Made by a program: the position numbers and the translations under genes. From Granulicella sibirica (lineage in GTDB: Bacteria > Acidobacteriota > Terriglobia > Terriglobales > Acidobacteriaceae), in the NCBI RefSeq assembly GCF_004115155.1, contig NZ_RDSM01000001.1, forward strand, positions 434,001 to 498,000: a stretch of DNA of 64,000 nt, written 5' to 3'. Positions 8,392 through 18,700 of the stretch are shown here, piece after piece; position 1 is the first letter of the stretch; each line of letters begins with the position of its first letter. The notes below the pieces were generated by a model. That model was given only the letters and a program-made list of their open reading frames with translations, was not told the origin of the DNA and did not search any database.

Positions 8392-9782
8392 TCGAGACGC
8401 GCATGGATCACGCCCCGGACATCCGCCTCCAACCCGGCAAGACCATCCCCGTCGGCCCATCGTTCTGGCCACGCCTGCTGCGCCGCGAGACCTACCAGCA
8501 GGACGCTGCCGCTTTCCTTCTCCACAACGCCCAGACCTTCGGCGATCTGATCTACTTCGAAGCCTTCGGCCGGCCCATTCTCCAGTTCAATCACCCCGAC
8601 CTGATCCAGGAGATGCTCGTCCGCGACGCGCCGCACCATCACCGCAATCTCGTCATGCAGCGGTCGAAGGCCGTCCTCGGGGAGGGGCTCCTCACCTCCG
8701 AAGAGCCCCTGCACATGCGCCAGCGGCGTCTCGCCCAGCCTGCCTTTCACCGGCAGCGCATCGGCGCGTACGGCGAGATCATCGCAGGCTACACCGAGAA
8801 AATGACCGCGCTCTGGGCCACCGGAACCACGCTCGACGTCCGCGCGGAGATGCTCCTGCTGGCCCTTCGGATCGTCGGCAAGACACTCTTCGATACGGAT
8901 GTCGAACACGAGGTCCACAGCATCGCCGCCGCCGTCGACTCTTTTCAGGGCTTTCTTCCGCTTGCCTTTCTTCCCTTATCCACGCAGATCCAGCGCCTAC
9001 CGCTCCCGGCCATGCGCCGCATCCGACGCGGCCGCGAAGAGCTCGACACGCTCATCTACCGCATGATCCGCGAGCGCCGCGCCGACCCACGCGATCGCGG
9101 CGACCTCCTCAGCATGCTCATCGCCTCGGTCGACGAGGAAGACCCCACGGCAAGCATGACCGACCGCCAGGTCCGCGACGAATGCCTTACCGTCCTTCTC
9201 GCCGGCCACGAAACGACGGCCAACGCCCTTAGCTTCGCCCTCTGGCTTCTCGCTCAGCACCAGGAGATCCAGCAGCAGCTTGCCCAGGAGTCCGCAGCCG
9301 CGCTTGAAGGACGCCAGGCTACCGCGGCCGACTACCCGAAACTTCCTCTGGCGGAACAGGTCTTCGCCGAAGCTCTTCGTCTCTACCCACCCGTGTGGGT
9401 CACAGCGCGTACCGCAGCCGAGAACTACGAGTATCGCGGCATGACGATCAAGAAAGGCACGATGCTCGTAGCCCCGCAGTTCGCTGTCCATCGCGACCCG
9501 CGCTTCTACGTCGATCCATTGGCCTTTGCCCCGGCCCGCTTCACCTCGGCGATCAAGGCCACCCGCCCGCGCTACGCCTACTTCCCCTTCGGAGCCGGAA
9601 GCCGCCAATGCATCGGCGAGGGGCTGGCCTGGATGGAAGGCGTGCTCATCCTTGCAACGATTGCCCAGATGTGGCGCCTGTCCCCTGTCCCGGGCGGGCC
9701 GAACACCATCGCCATCAGCCCATCCGTCTCCCTGCGTCCGAAAGGTCCCGTTCTCCTTCACGTCGAGCGCCGAACCAGGTAG
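8388..9782 (+). CDS. Cytochrome P450
   Basis: A soluble bacterial heme monooxygenase of up to 464 residues. Diagnostic motifs are the I-helix oxygen-activation motif AGHETTANAL, the K-helix ExxR (EALR), and the heme-binding loop FPFGAGSRQCIG with the thiolate cysteine at residue 408 (codon 9609-9611). Two starts are possible: GTG at 8388 overlapping the DUF427 stop, or ATG at 8403 giving MDHAPDIRLQPGK; the second removes only five residues. No ferredoxin or reductase gene is adjacent, so the redox partner is encoded elsewhere. Substrate unknown. The gene ends at a strong hairpin terminator. Confidence 0.93.
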   Translation: MIETRMDHAPDIRLQPGKTIPVGPSFWPRLLRRETYQQDAAAFLLHNAQTFGDLIYFEAFGRPILQFNHPDLIQEMLVRDAPHHHRNLVMQRSKAVLGEGLLTSEEPLHMRQRRLAQPAFHRQRIGAYGEIIAGYTEKMTALWATGTTLDVRAEMLLLALRIVGKTLFDTDVEHEVHSIAAAVDSFQGFLPLAFLPLSTQIQRLPLPAMRRIRRGREELDTLIYRMIRERRADPRDRGDLLSMLIASVDEEDPTASMTDRQVRDECLTVLLAGHETTANALSFALWLLAQHQEIQQQLAQESAAALEGRQATAADYPKLPLAEQVFAEALRLYPPVWVTARTAAENYEYRGMTIKKGTMLVAPQFAVHRDPRFYVDPLAFAPARFTSAIKATRPRYAYFPFGAGSRQCIGEGLAWMEGVLILATIAQMWRLSPVPGGPNTIAISPSVSLRPKGPVLLHVERRTR

Positions 9783-9806
9783 CCAATTCCGAAAGAAAGT
9801 GGAGCA

Positions 9807-9846
9807 AAAAACGGGACGCAGGCTATATGGCCTGCGTCCCGTTTTT
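9807..9846. terminator. Bidirectional intrinsic terminator
   Basis: Perfect inverted repeat with 17-bp arms (9807-9823 and 9830-9846) and the loop TATATG. The GC-rich core GGGACGCAGGC is flanked by an A-tract on one side and a T-tract on the other, so it can terminate both the P450 operon (plus) and the kumamolisin gene (minus), which converge here. Confidence 0.93.
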
Positions 9847-9864
9847 CAAGTGCAACAGTAAGGT

Positions 9865-11925
9865 CTACTTCGCGGCGGCTTCGATGAAGGGCAGTCCGGT
9901 CGGAGAACCATAGCCCGTCACGTTATCCCACCCCTTCGTCACCTTCAGGGAGGTATCCGTGCCAAAGCTCAGGGTGAACCACGATCCGCTGAATGGGCTG
10001 TTGTAGATCGCGCTCAGGTAGTCGACCGTGCCCTCGAGAGGGTACGCAAGTTGTGCTGACGAGTAATCCCTCACACCGGCCTTCGTGATAATCAAACCAG
10101 TCACGTTGGTCGGCGTTGTGTAAGGCAGGATGTCCGTGATTGCCGGGGTCCCTGCAAGCTTGGCGACGATCGGCGCCGCCTGACCGAGCAGCGTTCCCGT
10201 ACCGTGGAGGAGTCCAGCTTCCTGGTTGGCGACCGCCCATACACCCGAGAACATCGGGCACGAAAGACTCGTACCTCCGATCACGCTGAGGTATTGCGCG
10301 CCGTCCACGGAGTAGATGAACTCCGCACCGGTGTACGGGTCTGCAACCATCGAGACATCAGGCTGCTGACGGTTTCCGCCAGGGAGAGACTGCTGCCATG
10401 AGGGCTGGCGGAAGTAGCGGCTCTCTCCTCCACCCGATCCTCCAATGTTGCCTTCGAACAGTGGAGGAGCCAATGGCGCTCCCGTGCTGGAAGCCAGCTT
10501 GGTCAGGTTGTTGCCCCAACCCGTCTGGAACTTGAAGTCGTTCTTGTTGGTAAGCGCGACGCTCGTCCCACCGACCGATGTGGCATACGGTGAGGCGCCC
10601 AGATCGCTGACCGAGTTCTGTGATATTCCGAGTACCGCGTCAAGATCGCCATCATCGCCGCTCGAATAGTTGACCGAGATTCCAAATGCCGCGCCGATCT
10701 CCGTCACGAGGTTGGAGATAACGAGCTCTTCGGGGTATTCGTAAAGATCCACGAGCTCGGCCCCGCTATAGCTATTGCTGATGACGCTGCCGAGTCCATT
10801 GACGATTCCGTAGAAAAGGGTTCCGGAGAGATCCGTATCGTAGTCGCTTGGCGAAACCAGAAGGATGATGTTCGCCCCTGGAGCCATCGCATGCGCCCAC
10901 TCTACGTCGAGCGAAGTCTCTTCAGCCCAGCCCTGTGCATTCGCCGCGGTCGTCGCCGCCGGAGCCCCACCCGGGTACACCACCTGGAAATTGTTCGCCG
11001 TCAACTTCGGAAGTCCGTTCAGCGTCGAAAACGAATTGGCGTCCTTCATGATGGTCGAGGATCCATAGGCATCCACGATGACGATCGTCTGTCCCGTGCC
11101 GTCGAGGCCCTTGGCATACGAAGGCTTCATGCCGTACGCCGTCGTAAGCTCCTTCACGTCGTAGCCGCAAGGAGGCAGAGTTCCGGCTGCTGTATTCGTA
11201 ACGCTCTGACCATAGCGGTTTCCAACATATACCCCGATCGGAACCGCGGCGCCCGGTGTCTTGAACGTCTCGGTCTGCACATCACGGAAGCACTGACCCG
11301 AGAACAAGAGGCCATCCGATTGCGCCATCGGAATTCCGGCAAACTTCTTGCCGGTGTCCGGATCCGTCGGGTGCAGGACCGTTGGGTGGAACCGGTTCGG
11401 CGAGATTCCGGAGATGGACGAAACCAGGGTTGCAGCGACACCGGTCATCGTCGGAGCCACGGTCGTGGCCCGGACGACCTCGCCCTTGATGCTCAGATTC
11501 TTGATCTGCGTATGAAACGCAGTCTCCATCGTGGCTACCGTACCGGTGACCGCGACGAACATGTTGTTCGGCCCGGTCGACTTCACCGTCAGCCCCTGCT
11601 TCGTCAACTCAGCCTTGACCGCTTCGACCTCGGCGTTCGTTGGCGTGTAGGAAGAAAGATCGGTCTTTTTCATCCACTTATGAAAAGTGGCGGACTTCTC
11701 GTCGTAAAGCGAGTTGACCTTTGAGTCGAGTTGCGCACGATTGTGCAGGCTGAGCCAGACAGTGGCCCCGATCACCTGCGACTGATCCGCGTCGCTCACG
11801 CTCTCCGCAGTCGCGAACTTCGCTGTTTGTGCCTGGGCGGGAGAAGCGGTCAAAGACGTGAGCCCGGCGGTAAAGACGGGGACCAGGCCGAAGTGAAGAG
11901 CGCGAAGCCAAAACTTTGTTGCCAT
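9865..11925 (-). CDS. Pro-kumamolisin, S53 family secreted serine protease
   Basis: Predicted secreted acid-active endopeptidase of the sedolisin family, 686 residues from the ATG at 11923-11925. That start has a perfect GGAGG seven to eight bases upstream; the frame is open 100 codons further but those residues are not signal-like. A signal peptide (to about residue 33, ending SPAQAQ) is followed by the activation propeptide (about 40-200, including WMKKTDLSSYTPT) and the catalytic domain. The Glu/Asp pair lies in AEETSLDVEWAH and the nucleophile Ser in GGTSLSCPMFSG. A C-terminal calcium-site Asp is present near DNVTGYGSPTG. The gene is monocistronic with an untranslated upstream region of over 300 bp. 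Confidence 0.92.
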   Translation of the reverse strand: MATKFWLRALHFGLVPVFTAGLTSLTASPAQAQTAKFATAESVSDADQSQVIGATVWLSLHNRAQLDSKVNSLYDEKSATFHKWMKKTDLSSYTPTNAEVEAVKAELTKQGLTVKSTGPNNMFVAVTGTVATMETAFHTQIKNLSIKGEVVRATTVAPTMTGVAATLVSSISGISPNRFHPTVLHPTDPDTGKKFAGIPMAQSDGLLFSGQCFRDVQTETFKTPGAAVPIGVYVGNRYGQSVTNTAAGTLPPCGYDVKELTTAYGMKPSYAKGLDGTGQTIVIVDAYGSSTIMKDANSFSTLNGLPKLTANNFQVVYPGGAPAATTAANAQGWAEETSLDVEWAHAMAPGANIILLVSPSDYDTDLSGTLFYGIVNGLGSVISNSYSGAELVDLYEYPEELVISNLVTEIGAAFGISVNYSSGDDGDLDAVLGISQNSVSDLGASPYATSVGGTSVALTNKNDFKFQTGWGNNLTKLASSTGAPLAPPLFEGNIGGSGGGESRYFRQPSWQQSLPGGNRQQPDVSMVADPYTGAEFIYSVDGAQYLSVIGGTSLSCPMFSGVWAVANQEAGLLHGTGTLLGQAAPIVAKLAGTPAITDILPYTTPTNVTGLIITKAGVRDYSSAQLAYPLEGTVDYLSAIYNSPFSGSWFTLSFGTDTSLKVTKGWDNVTGYGSPTGLPFIEAAAK

Positions 11926-12269
11926 GCTGCCTCCAAAGAACTGTTTCTGATAGGTACGCGAACGGAAAAGAAGACGTGAATCCGCCACAAGTCGGGAGAG
12001 GAGAACAACAACGGACAGACGCGGCAATCTAACCCGCTGCGGAGGCAGGGAGGGAAATTCTTCAGGCGGGCAAATCTTTTTGTTTCGTCGTGCGGATAGG
12101 GTTACCACACGCGGACGGCACAAGCAAGAGGAACCTGACAGAAGCGCGCCAAGATGCGCACGATAAACAGAGGCGAGGGACGGTTTAAGCCAAGAGCACG
12201 CAAAGCCACCTCCTCTGCCGTCCACCGCCCGAGGTCAGTTCGAGAGCGGGCACAGGTCGTGCGCGCGCT
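11926..12269. other. Intergenic region upstream of the protease gene
   Basis: A stretch of 344 bases between the kumamolisin start and the AraC-type gene's stop. It contains the protease ribosome-binding site (GGAGGC next to 11925) and must hold its promoter, but I see no convincing -35/-10 pair, palindrome or structured RNA. Confidence 0.5.
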
Positions 12270-13334
12270 TTAATGCTCCTGAGCCAGGGCTTCCCAGCGC
12301 GTCTCGCAATGAGGAAAAAGAGCTGAAGGGATTGGGACCCGGGGTCCGGGGTCATGCCTTGGGCTGGTCTGCGCCCGCTCCCGGCGCCATCGTCCGGGCG
12401 ACGTTCCTACGACCGAGCTGAACGCTCGGTTAAACGCGCTCTGATCGCCGAACCCGCTCTCGAGGGCGACCTGCGGCAGCGGCCGGCTGGACTGCGCGAG
12501 CAACGTCTTGGCCCTCTCGACCCGTTGCGCCAGCAGGTACCGGTGCACCGTCACGCCGAACGACCGCTTGAAGGAGCGCGCGAAATGGCTGATCGAAAGT
12601 CCACACTCCCCCGCAAGACGCGCGAGCCTCAACTCGCCCTCGCACTCCATCTGCATCATCTCCGTCACACGCCGCTTCTGCCACGGTGCCAGTCCTCCGC
12701 GGAACCGAATCGTCCCCGGCGCACGCACGCCGTAACGCTGTACGAGGTGAGCGCAGAGCATCAGGCGGATCTGCTCCAGGAACAGGTCGTTGAATACATC
12801 CGGCTTGGTTATCGCGGGGAGAATCACCTGCGCCATCTGGTACAGAACCGGATCCACCGTTCCCTGCGGGCACTCGAGCAGATCGACACGCGCCAGATCG
12901 TTCTCCTCCGTAAACTGCCAGAGCATGCTGTGGGGAACGTGGAAACAGACTGCGTCGAAAGCGCCCGAAATCCGCCAGATCGGGTTCGATTCGAGACTGT
13001 AGATCCCAATCCGGCCGGCGCTCCATGCGTCAACACGCGTGTGCCCGCCATCGATCCACATCTCGTAGCCTCCCGCTGCCGCAGGATGCAGAGGAACAAG
13101 GATCAGAAACGCTCGCTCAGGAGGCATGCTCAGCGTTCGATCCCAAAACCCCGTCTCGGAACGCAGGCGCGTGGCCACGATCTTCGACCCGCCCGGCGAC
13201 ACCAGCGCAAGCGACGGGGACGCCTTCAGGTGAAAGTAACCCGAAAGTTGAGTTCCCTGTTGGGCGCTCGCCTGCGGCCTGCGGCGCGCGTTCTGTTCAG
13301 CGTGCGCTTTCTGCTTGCCGATCGATAGAAGCAT
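12270..13334 (-). CDS. AraC family transcriptional regulator
   Basis: A 354-residue DNA-binding regulator. The start at ATG 13332-13334 has an excellent AGGAGGA about eight bases upstream and is preferred to the more distal one at 13394. The N-terminal two thirds is a variable cupin-like sensing domain (about 60-220) containing VCFHVPHSMLWQFTEEN. The C-terminal AraC/XylS domain has both helix-turn-helix units: LRLARLAGECGLSISHFAR then LPQVALESGFGDQSAFNRAF, ending in GTSPGRWRRE. The effector and target are unknown; neighbours are a secreted protease and a DoxX-like membrane protein. Confidence 0.9.
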   Translation of the reverse strand: MLLSIGKQKAHAEQNARRRPQASAQQGTQLSGYFHLKASPSLALVSPGGSKIVATRLRSETGFWDRTLSMPPERAFLILVPLHPAAAGGYEMWIDGGHTRVDAWSAGRIGIYSLESNPIWRISGAFDAVCFHVPHSMLWQFTEENDLARVDLLECPQGTVDPVLYQMAQVILPAITKPDVFNDLFLEQIRLMLCAHLVQRYGVRAPGTIRFRGGLAPWQKRRVTEMMQMECEGELRLARLAGECGLSISHFARSFKRSFGVTVHRYLLAQRVERAKTLLAQSSRPLPQVALESGFGDQSAFNRAFSSVVGTSPGRWRRERAQTSPRHDPGPRVPIPSALFPHCETRWEALAQEH

Positions 13335-13493
13335 GTGACCTGTCCTCCTGCGCTGTATGCCGTCACGCATGGTGTCTCTCCGGGTCCAACGCACCTCTGC
13401 CTGGTCTGCTTACCACGAGGCTAATGATTCGCCTCCGAACCCGCATGCCTAGACAGGATGGGATCCCGGGGGCTCTTTCGAGGGGCTCATCTT

Positions 13494-13862
13494 CTATTGC
13501 ACAGGCGGAAGAACAAGCCTCCGCCCGTACAGCCTGGCATCCACCGAGTAAGCGCCCGGCCCAAGCAGCGCGAGCGACGTCGCGATCAGGATCGAGATCG
13601 AAAGATGCAGCGCATCGAGCCCGCTCATGCCCGGCAGCGTGGATACCTCGATCAACACGCAGCACGCACAGGCGGCCGGCGTAAATGCGCCCAGGCACAG
13701 CAGAATCGCCGGCACGCAGAGACCGGCGATCTCCCAGGGCGGCGCGATCGCCTGCCCCTTCGGAAACGCAAGGATCAGAAACTTCGCCGCAATCGACGTC
13801 CGCAGGATCAAAAGACCAACGCCCGCCGGACCTGCGGGAAACATCGAAAAGAGTCTCTGCAC
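13494..13862 (-). CDS. DoxX-like membrane protein
   Basis: A 122-residue integral membrane protein with four hydrophobic helices (about 12-30, 42-60, 62-80, 88-108). The C-terminal sequence GPGAYSVDARLYGRRLV is typical of DoxX-like proteins of Acidobacteriota and Bacteroidetes. No catalytic motif is visible and the family role (sometimes linked to thiol or quinone redox) is uncertain. It lies upstream of the AraC gene on the same strand and is divergent from the histidine kinase. Confidence 0.65.
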   Translation of the reverse strand: MQRLFSMFPAGPAGVGLLILRTSIAAKFLILAFPKGQAIAPPWEIAGLCVPAILLCLGAFTPAACACCVLIEVSTLPGMSGLDALHLSISILIATSLALLGPGAYSVDARLYGRRLVLPPVQ

Positions 13863-13958
13863 GGAGCGAGCCTAAGCCGAAAGAATGCCTGGAACAAACC
13901 TCGATAGGCATGGAGGAATGTGGCTCTTTTGAGGGGGGCAGCCCTATCTCCCATCGGA

Positions 13959-13974
13959 GTACGATGATTCGTAC
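13959..13974. promoter_or_regulatory. Palindrome in divergent promoter region
   Basis: Perfect inverted repeat GTACGA-TGAT-TCGTAC in the 138-bp gap between the DoxX-like gene and the kinase-regulator operon, about 27 bp before the kinase start. Its position fits an operator, possibly for the adjacent NarL-type regulator; that assignment is inference. Confidence 0.4.
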
Positions 13975-14000
13975 CTGACGGGTCAACGAGGACAGACGAG

Positions 14001-15029
14001 GTGATCTTCCCCACAAGACCGTGCACGTCTTCCTTTTTCCTCTGCGCGGCGATGTTCGGCCAGATAATGCAGGCTGCGCGGCGCGTGTCATCCTGCAAGG
14101 GTCAGCCCCAGCCTAACCCTTGCCAGTCTGCAACCGTGCAAACTCCCTCCACCGTCCCATCACTGGTCCTGAGCACCCTTGCCATCGTCGACACGCCGTT
14201 CACACCCATTCACTCCTTCGCGGGAATCCCGCTGTACAAGGGCCTCGGCACCCTCGCAGCACTTGCTCTCCTCGGCGTCCTCTACCTTTTCCGTCTGCGG
14301 AGAGAAGCCGCACGGGTACGTTGGCGGCTCTATCAACAGCTCGCCGAGCACGAGCGCCTCAAGCGCGAGCGGCACGACACCTTCTTCCAGGGCATGCAGG
14401 GTCTCCTCCTCTGCTTCCAAACCGGAACGTCCCTGCTACGAAAGGACGACCCTGCCCGGAGAATCTTCGAAGAAGCCCTGCAACAATCCGACCGCGTCAT
14501 GACCGAGGGTCGTGATCTCGACGTGGACAGCCACCCGGTATCGCCCGCCTCCCACGATCTCTCGCTGGCCTACGCCGCCGCCGGCCAGGAGCTTCAGATC
14601 ATCCGCCCCGCCGACTTCAAGGTTCTTGTCATCGGAGCATCCGAGAGCCTCCGAACCGCTGTCTTCGACGAACTCCAGCGCCTCGGCCGTGAAGCCCTCA
14701 CCAACGCCTTCCGACACGCGAAGGCACGCCGCATCGAAGCCGAATTGAACTACCAGTCGAACGAGTTGCGCGTCTTCTTCCGAGACAACGGCGTCGGCAT
14801 CGACCCAGAGGCTCTGTGCCGCGAACCCTCCCGGCGATGCGGCCTCCCCCGCATGCAGGAACAGGCAAGGAAGATCGGCGCACGGCTCGATGTCTGGAGC
14901 CGCGCGGGCGCAGGCACCGAGGTCGAGATCCGAATCTCCGCCGCTGCCGCCTACCGCTCCGCTCCACCACAGAGACGTTCCCCTTCGCTTGCCGGTATCG
15001 TGATAGAAAGCGAGGGATTCTATGACTGA
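14001..15029 (+). CDS. NarL-type sensor histidine kinase, lacks a large sensor domain
   Basis: A 342-residue kinase starting at GTG 14001, with possible later ATG starts. A single transmembrane helix (about 78-95, LGTLAALALLGVLYLF) is followed by a HisKA_3 dimerization helix with the phosphoacceptor His125 in ERHDTFFQG. The HATPase_c domain shows the N box REALTNAFRHAK, the D box RDNGVGIDP and the glycine motif CGLPRMQEQARKIGA. The extracellular part is only a short Ser/Thr/Pro-rich stretch with no recognizable ligand domain. From the membrane helix to the end it parallels the C-terminal third of the propeller kinase two genes downstream, suggesting a shortened duplicate. The stop overlaps the response-regulator start by 8 bases. 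Confidence 0.85.
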   Translation: MIFPTRPCTSSFFLCAAMFGQIMQAARRVSSCKGQPQPNPCQSATVQTPSTVPSLVLSTLAIVDTPFTPIHSFAGIPLYKGLGTLAALALLGVLYLFRLRREAARVRWRLYQQLAEHERLKRERHDTFFQGMQGLLLCFQTGTSLLRKDDPARRIFEEALQQSDRVMTEGRDLDVDSHPVSPASHDLSLAYAAAGQELQIIRPADFKVLVIGASESLRTAVFDELQRLGREALTNAFRHAKARRIEAELNYQSNELRVFFRDNGVGIDPEALCREPSRRCGLPRMQEQARKIGARLDVWSRAGAGTEVEIRISAAAAYRSAPPQRRSPSLAGIVIESEGFYD

Positions 15030-15651
15030 GGCAAAGACGATCCGCGTCCTGACCGTGGACGACCATCCGCTGATGCGTGTCGGGCTCTCCGGCGAAATCA
15101 ATGCGCAGCCGGACATGACGGTCGTCGCCGAGGCCTCCGATGGCGAAGAAGCCATCGAGCTCTACCGCCTCCATCGCCCCGACATCACCCTGATGGACCT
15201 CCGCATGCCCAAGCTCAGCGGCATCGACGCCATCACTGCCATCCGCCAAAGCTGTCCCACCGCCCGCGTCATCGTCCTTACCACTGCCTCCGGCGATGTC
15301 CTCGCTTTCCGCGCCTTCAAAGCCGGGGCCGCCGGCTATCTGCTCAAGAATCTCCTCCGCACCGACCTCGTCGAGACCATCCGCTCGGTCCACGCCGGCC
15401 ATCGCCGCATCCCACCTGAGATCGCCCAGCAGATGGCCGAGCACGCCGCCGACGACTCCATCACCGCTCGCGAACTCGACGTCCTGCGGGGAGTCGCCCG
15501 GGGAAGCTCGAACAAGATCATCGCCTCCTACCTTCACATCTCCGAGCACACCGTGAAGAACCACCTCAAGAGCATTCTCTCCAAGCTCGACGCCAGTGAC
15601 CGCACCCACGCCGTCGTGATCGCCCTTCGCCGCGGCTTCCTCGAGATGTAG
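15022..15651 (+). CDS. NarL/FixJ family response regulator
   Basis: A 209-residue two-component transcription factor. The receiver domain (about 7-120) has the acidic pair D13-D14, the phosphoacceptor Asp59 in LMDLRMPKLSG, the Thr in VLTTASGD and Lys in YLLKNLLR. The C-terminal LuxR-type helix-turn-helix (about 145-205) contains ITARELDVLRGVARG and SEHTVKNHLKSILSKL. It is translationally coupled to the upstream kinase and followed by a second kinase 108 bp later, so it may serve one or both. Confidence 0.95.
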   Translation: MTEAKTIRVLTVDDHPLMRVGLSGEINAQPDMTVVAEASDGEEAIELYRLHRPDITLMDLRMPKLSGIDAITAIRQSCPTARVIVLTTASGDVLAFRAFKAGAAGYLLKNLLRTDLVETIRSVHAGHRRIPPEIAQQMAEHAADDSITARELDVLRGVARGSSNKIIASYLHISEHTVKNHLKSILSKLDASDRTHAVVIALRRGFLEM

Positions 15652-15759
15652 CCGCGCGTCAAGGACTCTGCTGCCTGCGCAAGTCCCTATCTTCGTAGCG
15701 AATTCCATATCCATGCGCCCCGCACGTAACGCTCAACCCGTTTCACCAAAGCCTTCCAA

Positions 15760-18700
15760 ATGAGAAGTATCCAACGGATCGCCGCCTCGCTCACCTTGGC
15801 CCTCTTCCTCGGGCAGGCCGCCGCGCGCGCTCTTTCCTCCGGTCCCGAACACGACCTGCAAGGCTTCCGTCACGCCGTCTGGACCGCACAGGACGGGATC
15901 GGCGCCGTCTTCGACGTCATGCAGGCCCCCGGCGGCTATCTCTGGCTCACCACCTCGAAGGGCGTCCTGCGCTTCGACGGCGTTCGCTTCCAGACGATCG
16001 AAGAGGTCACCAACGGAGCCGTTTCCTTCAACGACATCTTCTCCGTCTTTGTCGCGTCGAACGGAGGCGTCTGGCTGACCACCCGCACAGCCGGTCTCCT
16101 GCTCTGGCAGAACGGCAAAATAACCCCGTACAGCGACCGCCGCTGCACGCCCACCGCGCAGTTCCAAGGCATCTTCGAGGGTGCCGACGACTCGCTCTGG
16201 ATTCAAGCCGCCACGGGTCTCGCTCACCTTAAAGGAAACGTCTGTGAGCAGGTCGGCCCCGATCGTGGCTACCCCGGTGGCCTGCCTCTCGGCATCTTCA
16301 CGGACCGCGAAGGCTCCGTCTGGGTGAAGACGCCTCAGGGAGCAATCATCGTCCTCGCAAAGGGGCAAACGGTCTTCCAGCCCACCGGGTACACCACCGG
16401 CCCGTCCTCCTCGATGGCCTTCCTCCACGAAGCCCCCGACGGAACCATCTGGATCTCGGATGCACTCGGCTTCCACCCCTTCAAGAAAGCCGGAGCGCCT
16501 CCCCTGCCTCCGCCGCCAGGCAAAATCGCTCCTGAAGGCTCACCCTTTCACGACTTCACCTTCGGACCTGATGGCTCACTCTGGGCGATCGGTCCCAAGA
16601 GCGTCCACCGCTATGCACCCATCCCCCCGGAGGGCATCCCTTCCGCGACCGGAGCTCCCGGCGAGACCTTCACCCCAAAGCAAGGCCTGAGCGCGAACGT
16701 CGTCTCGAAGATCCTCGTCGACCACGAGGGAAGCATCTGGCTCGCCACCAACTCGGGGCTCGACCGTCTCCATCGCACCGCGCTCACCACCCTTTCCCTC
16801 CCCGAAGCCGACGAACACGACTTTGCCCTCGCGCCGGGGGACAACGGATCCATCTGGGTCGGCAACGAGAGCCTTCCGCTCACCCACGTCCTGCCCGGCG
16901 GCACCACGACCACCTACCCCCAGGCGAGCAGCGTCATCTCGATTCGCCGTGACCGAAGCGGAACCATCTGGTCCGCGGGCCGGGGCGGCCCGAACCTCTG
17001 GCGATCTTCCGGTTCCGGCCTCGAACTCCTCCATCAACCGAAGGAAGACACCCAGCCGGTCTTCGCCCTGGCCGTCGACCGCAACAACGACCTCTGGATC
17101 ACCACACGCGAAGGCGAGACCTTCCAGCACGCGGGCGATCAATGGATCCCCCGCAACAAGGACCTCGAACGAAAAGCCGGGAATCTCGGCGCCATGGCTG
17201 GCGACCAGGCCGGAAATGTCTGGCTCGCCTTCAGCCGAACCCTCGCCCTCTGGAACGGAAGCGCGTTCCGTCGCTTCACCTACCCCGACGGCGCCCTCAA
17301 CGTCAGCGCGAGCACCATGAGCGTCCGTGGCGATCACGTCTGGCTAGCCGGCCGTGGAGGCGTCGCTCTCTTCACCCTCAAAGACGGCCAGGGTCACTTC
17401 TCGCGCCTTCTCTTCAAAAATCATGACCTTCCCGGCCGGGTCTCCGGCGTCGTCGAAACCGCAACCGGCGACCTCTGGATCAACGGCTTCTCGGGCATCA
17501 CCCACGTTTCTGCCGCAGAGCTCACAGGCTGGCTACACGACCCCGCTTCGACCGTCTCCGCCGAGCGCCTTGACGCCCTCGACGGCCTGCCGGGCCTATC
17601 CGGCGAGCGCTTCCCCGAGCCCTCGGTCATCGAGTCCGCCAGCGGCCGTCTCTGGTTCGCCACCAGCAAGGGCGTCGCCTGGCTCGACCCCGCTACGCTT
17701 GAAGGAAACCGCAACCGTCTCCCGCCGCCCGTCACCATCTCAGCCCTGATCGTCAACGGCAGGAGCTACCCAGCCTCGAACGCCCTCGTCTTCCCGCCCC
17801 ACACCGAAAACCTGGAGATCGACTACACCGCGCTCTCGCTCGCCATCCCCGAGCGCGTCCTCTTCCGCTACAAACTCGACGGCGTCGACAAGGACTGGCA
17901 GGACGCCGGAACCCGCCGCCAGGCCTTCTACACCAGCCTCCCGCCGGGCCCGCACCGCTTTCACGTCATCGCCTGCAACAACGATGGCGTCTGGAACGAG
18001 ACCGGCGCTGACCTCGCCTTCACTCTGCAACCCGCCTTCTACCAGACCGGCTCGTTCCGCGTCATCGCGGTGCTCGTCTTTGCCGGCATCGTCTGGCTCC
18101 TCTTCCGCCTCCGCATCCGGAGCATCACCCATGAGCTTCAGGGTCGACTCGCCGAGCGGCTTGCCGAGCGCGAACGCATCGCCCGCGAGCTCCACGACAC
18201 CCTCCTGCAGAGCCTCTTCGGCCTGACCCTCCGCTTTCAGACCGCCGCCCACCGCCTCCCCGCCGGCGACCCCACCCGCGCGGCCCTCGACGACGTCCTG
18301 AGCCAGTCCGATAAGGTCATGCGCGAGGGACGCGAGCGCGTACTCAGCCTTCGTGGGAGGTCCGGCGCGAACATCGATCTCACCGAAGCCATCGCTGAAG
18401 TCGGCCAGCAACTCCAGTCTCTTCACCCGGCCCACTTCGAGATCACATCCGATGGCCGTCCACTCCCACTCGAAGACCTCATCCAGGAGGAGATCGTCCT
18501 CATCGTTCGCGAGGCTCTCGTCAACGCCTTCACCCACTCCGGAGCCAGGACCGTCTCGGCTACCGTCGCCTACCGTTCCCACGCCCTCCATCTCTCTGTG
18601 ATCGACGATGGTTGCGGCATCGACCCCGCCATCCTCAAGGCAGGCAGCCGCGACGGCCACTGGGGTCTTCCCGGCATGAAAGAGCGCGCCGGCAGGATTC

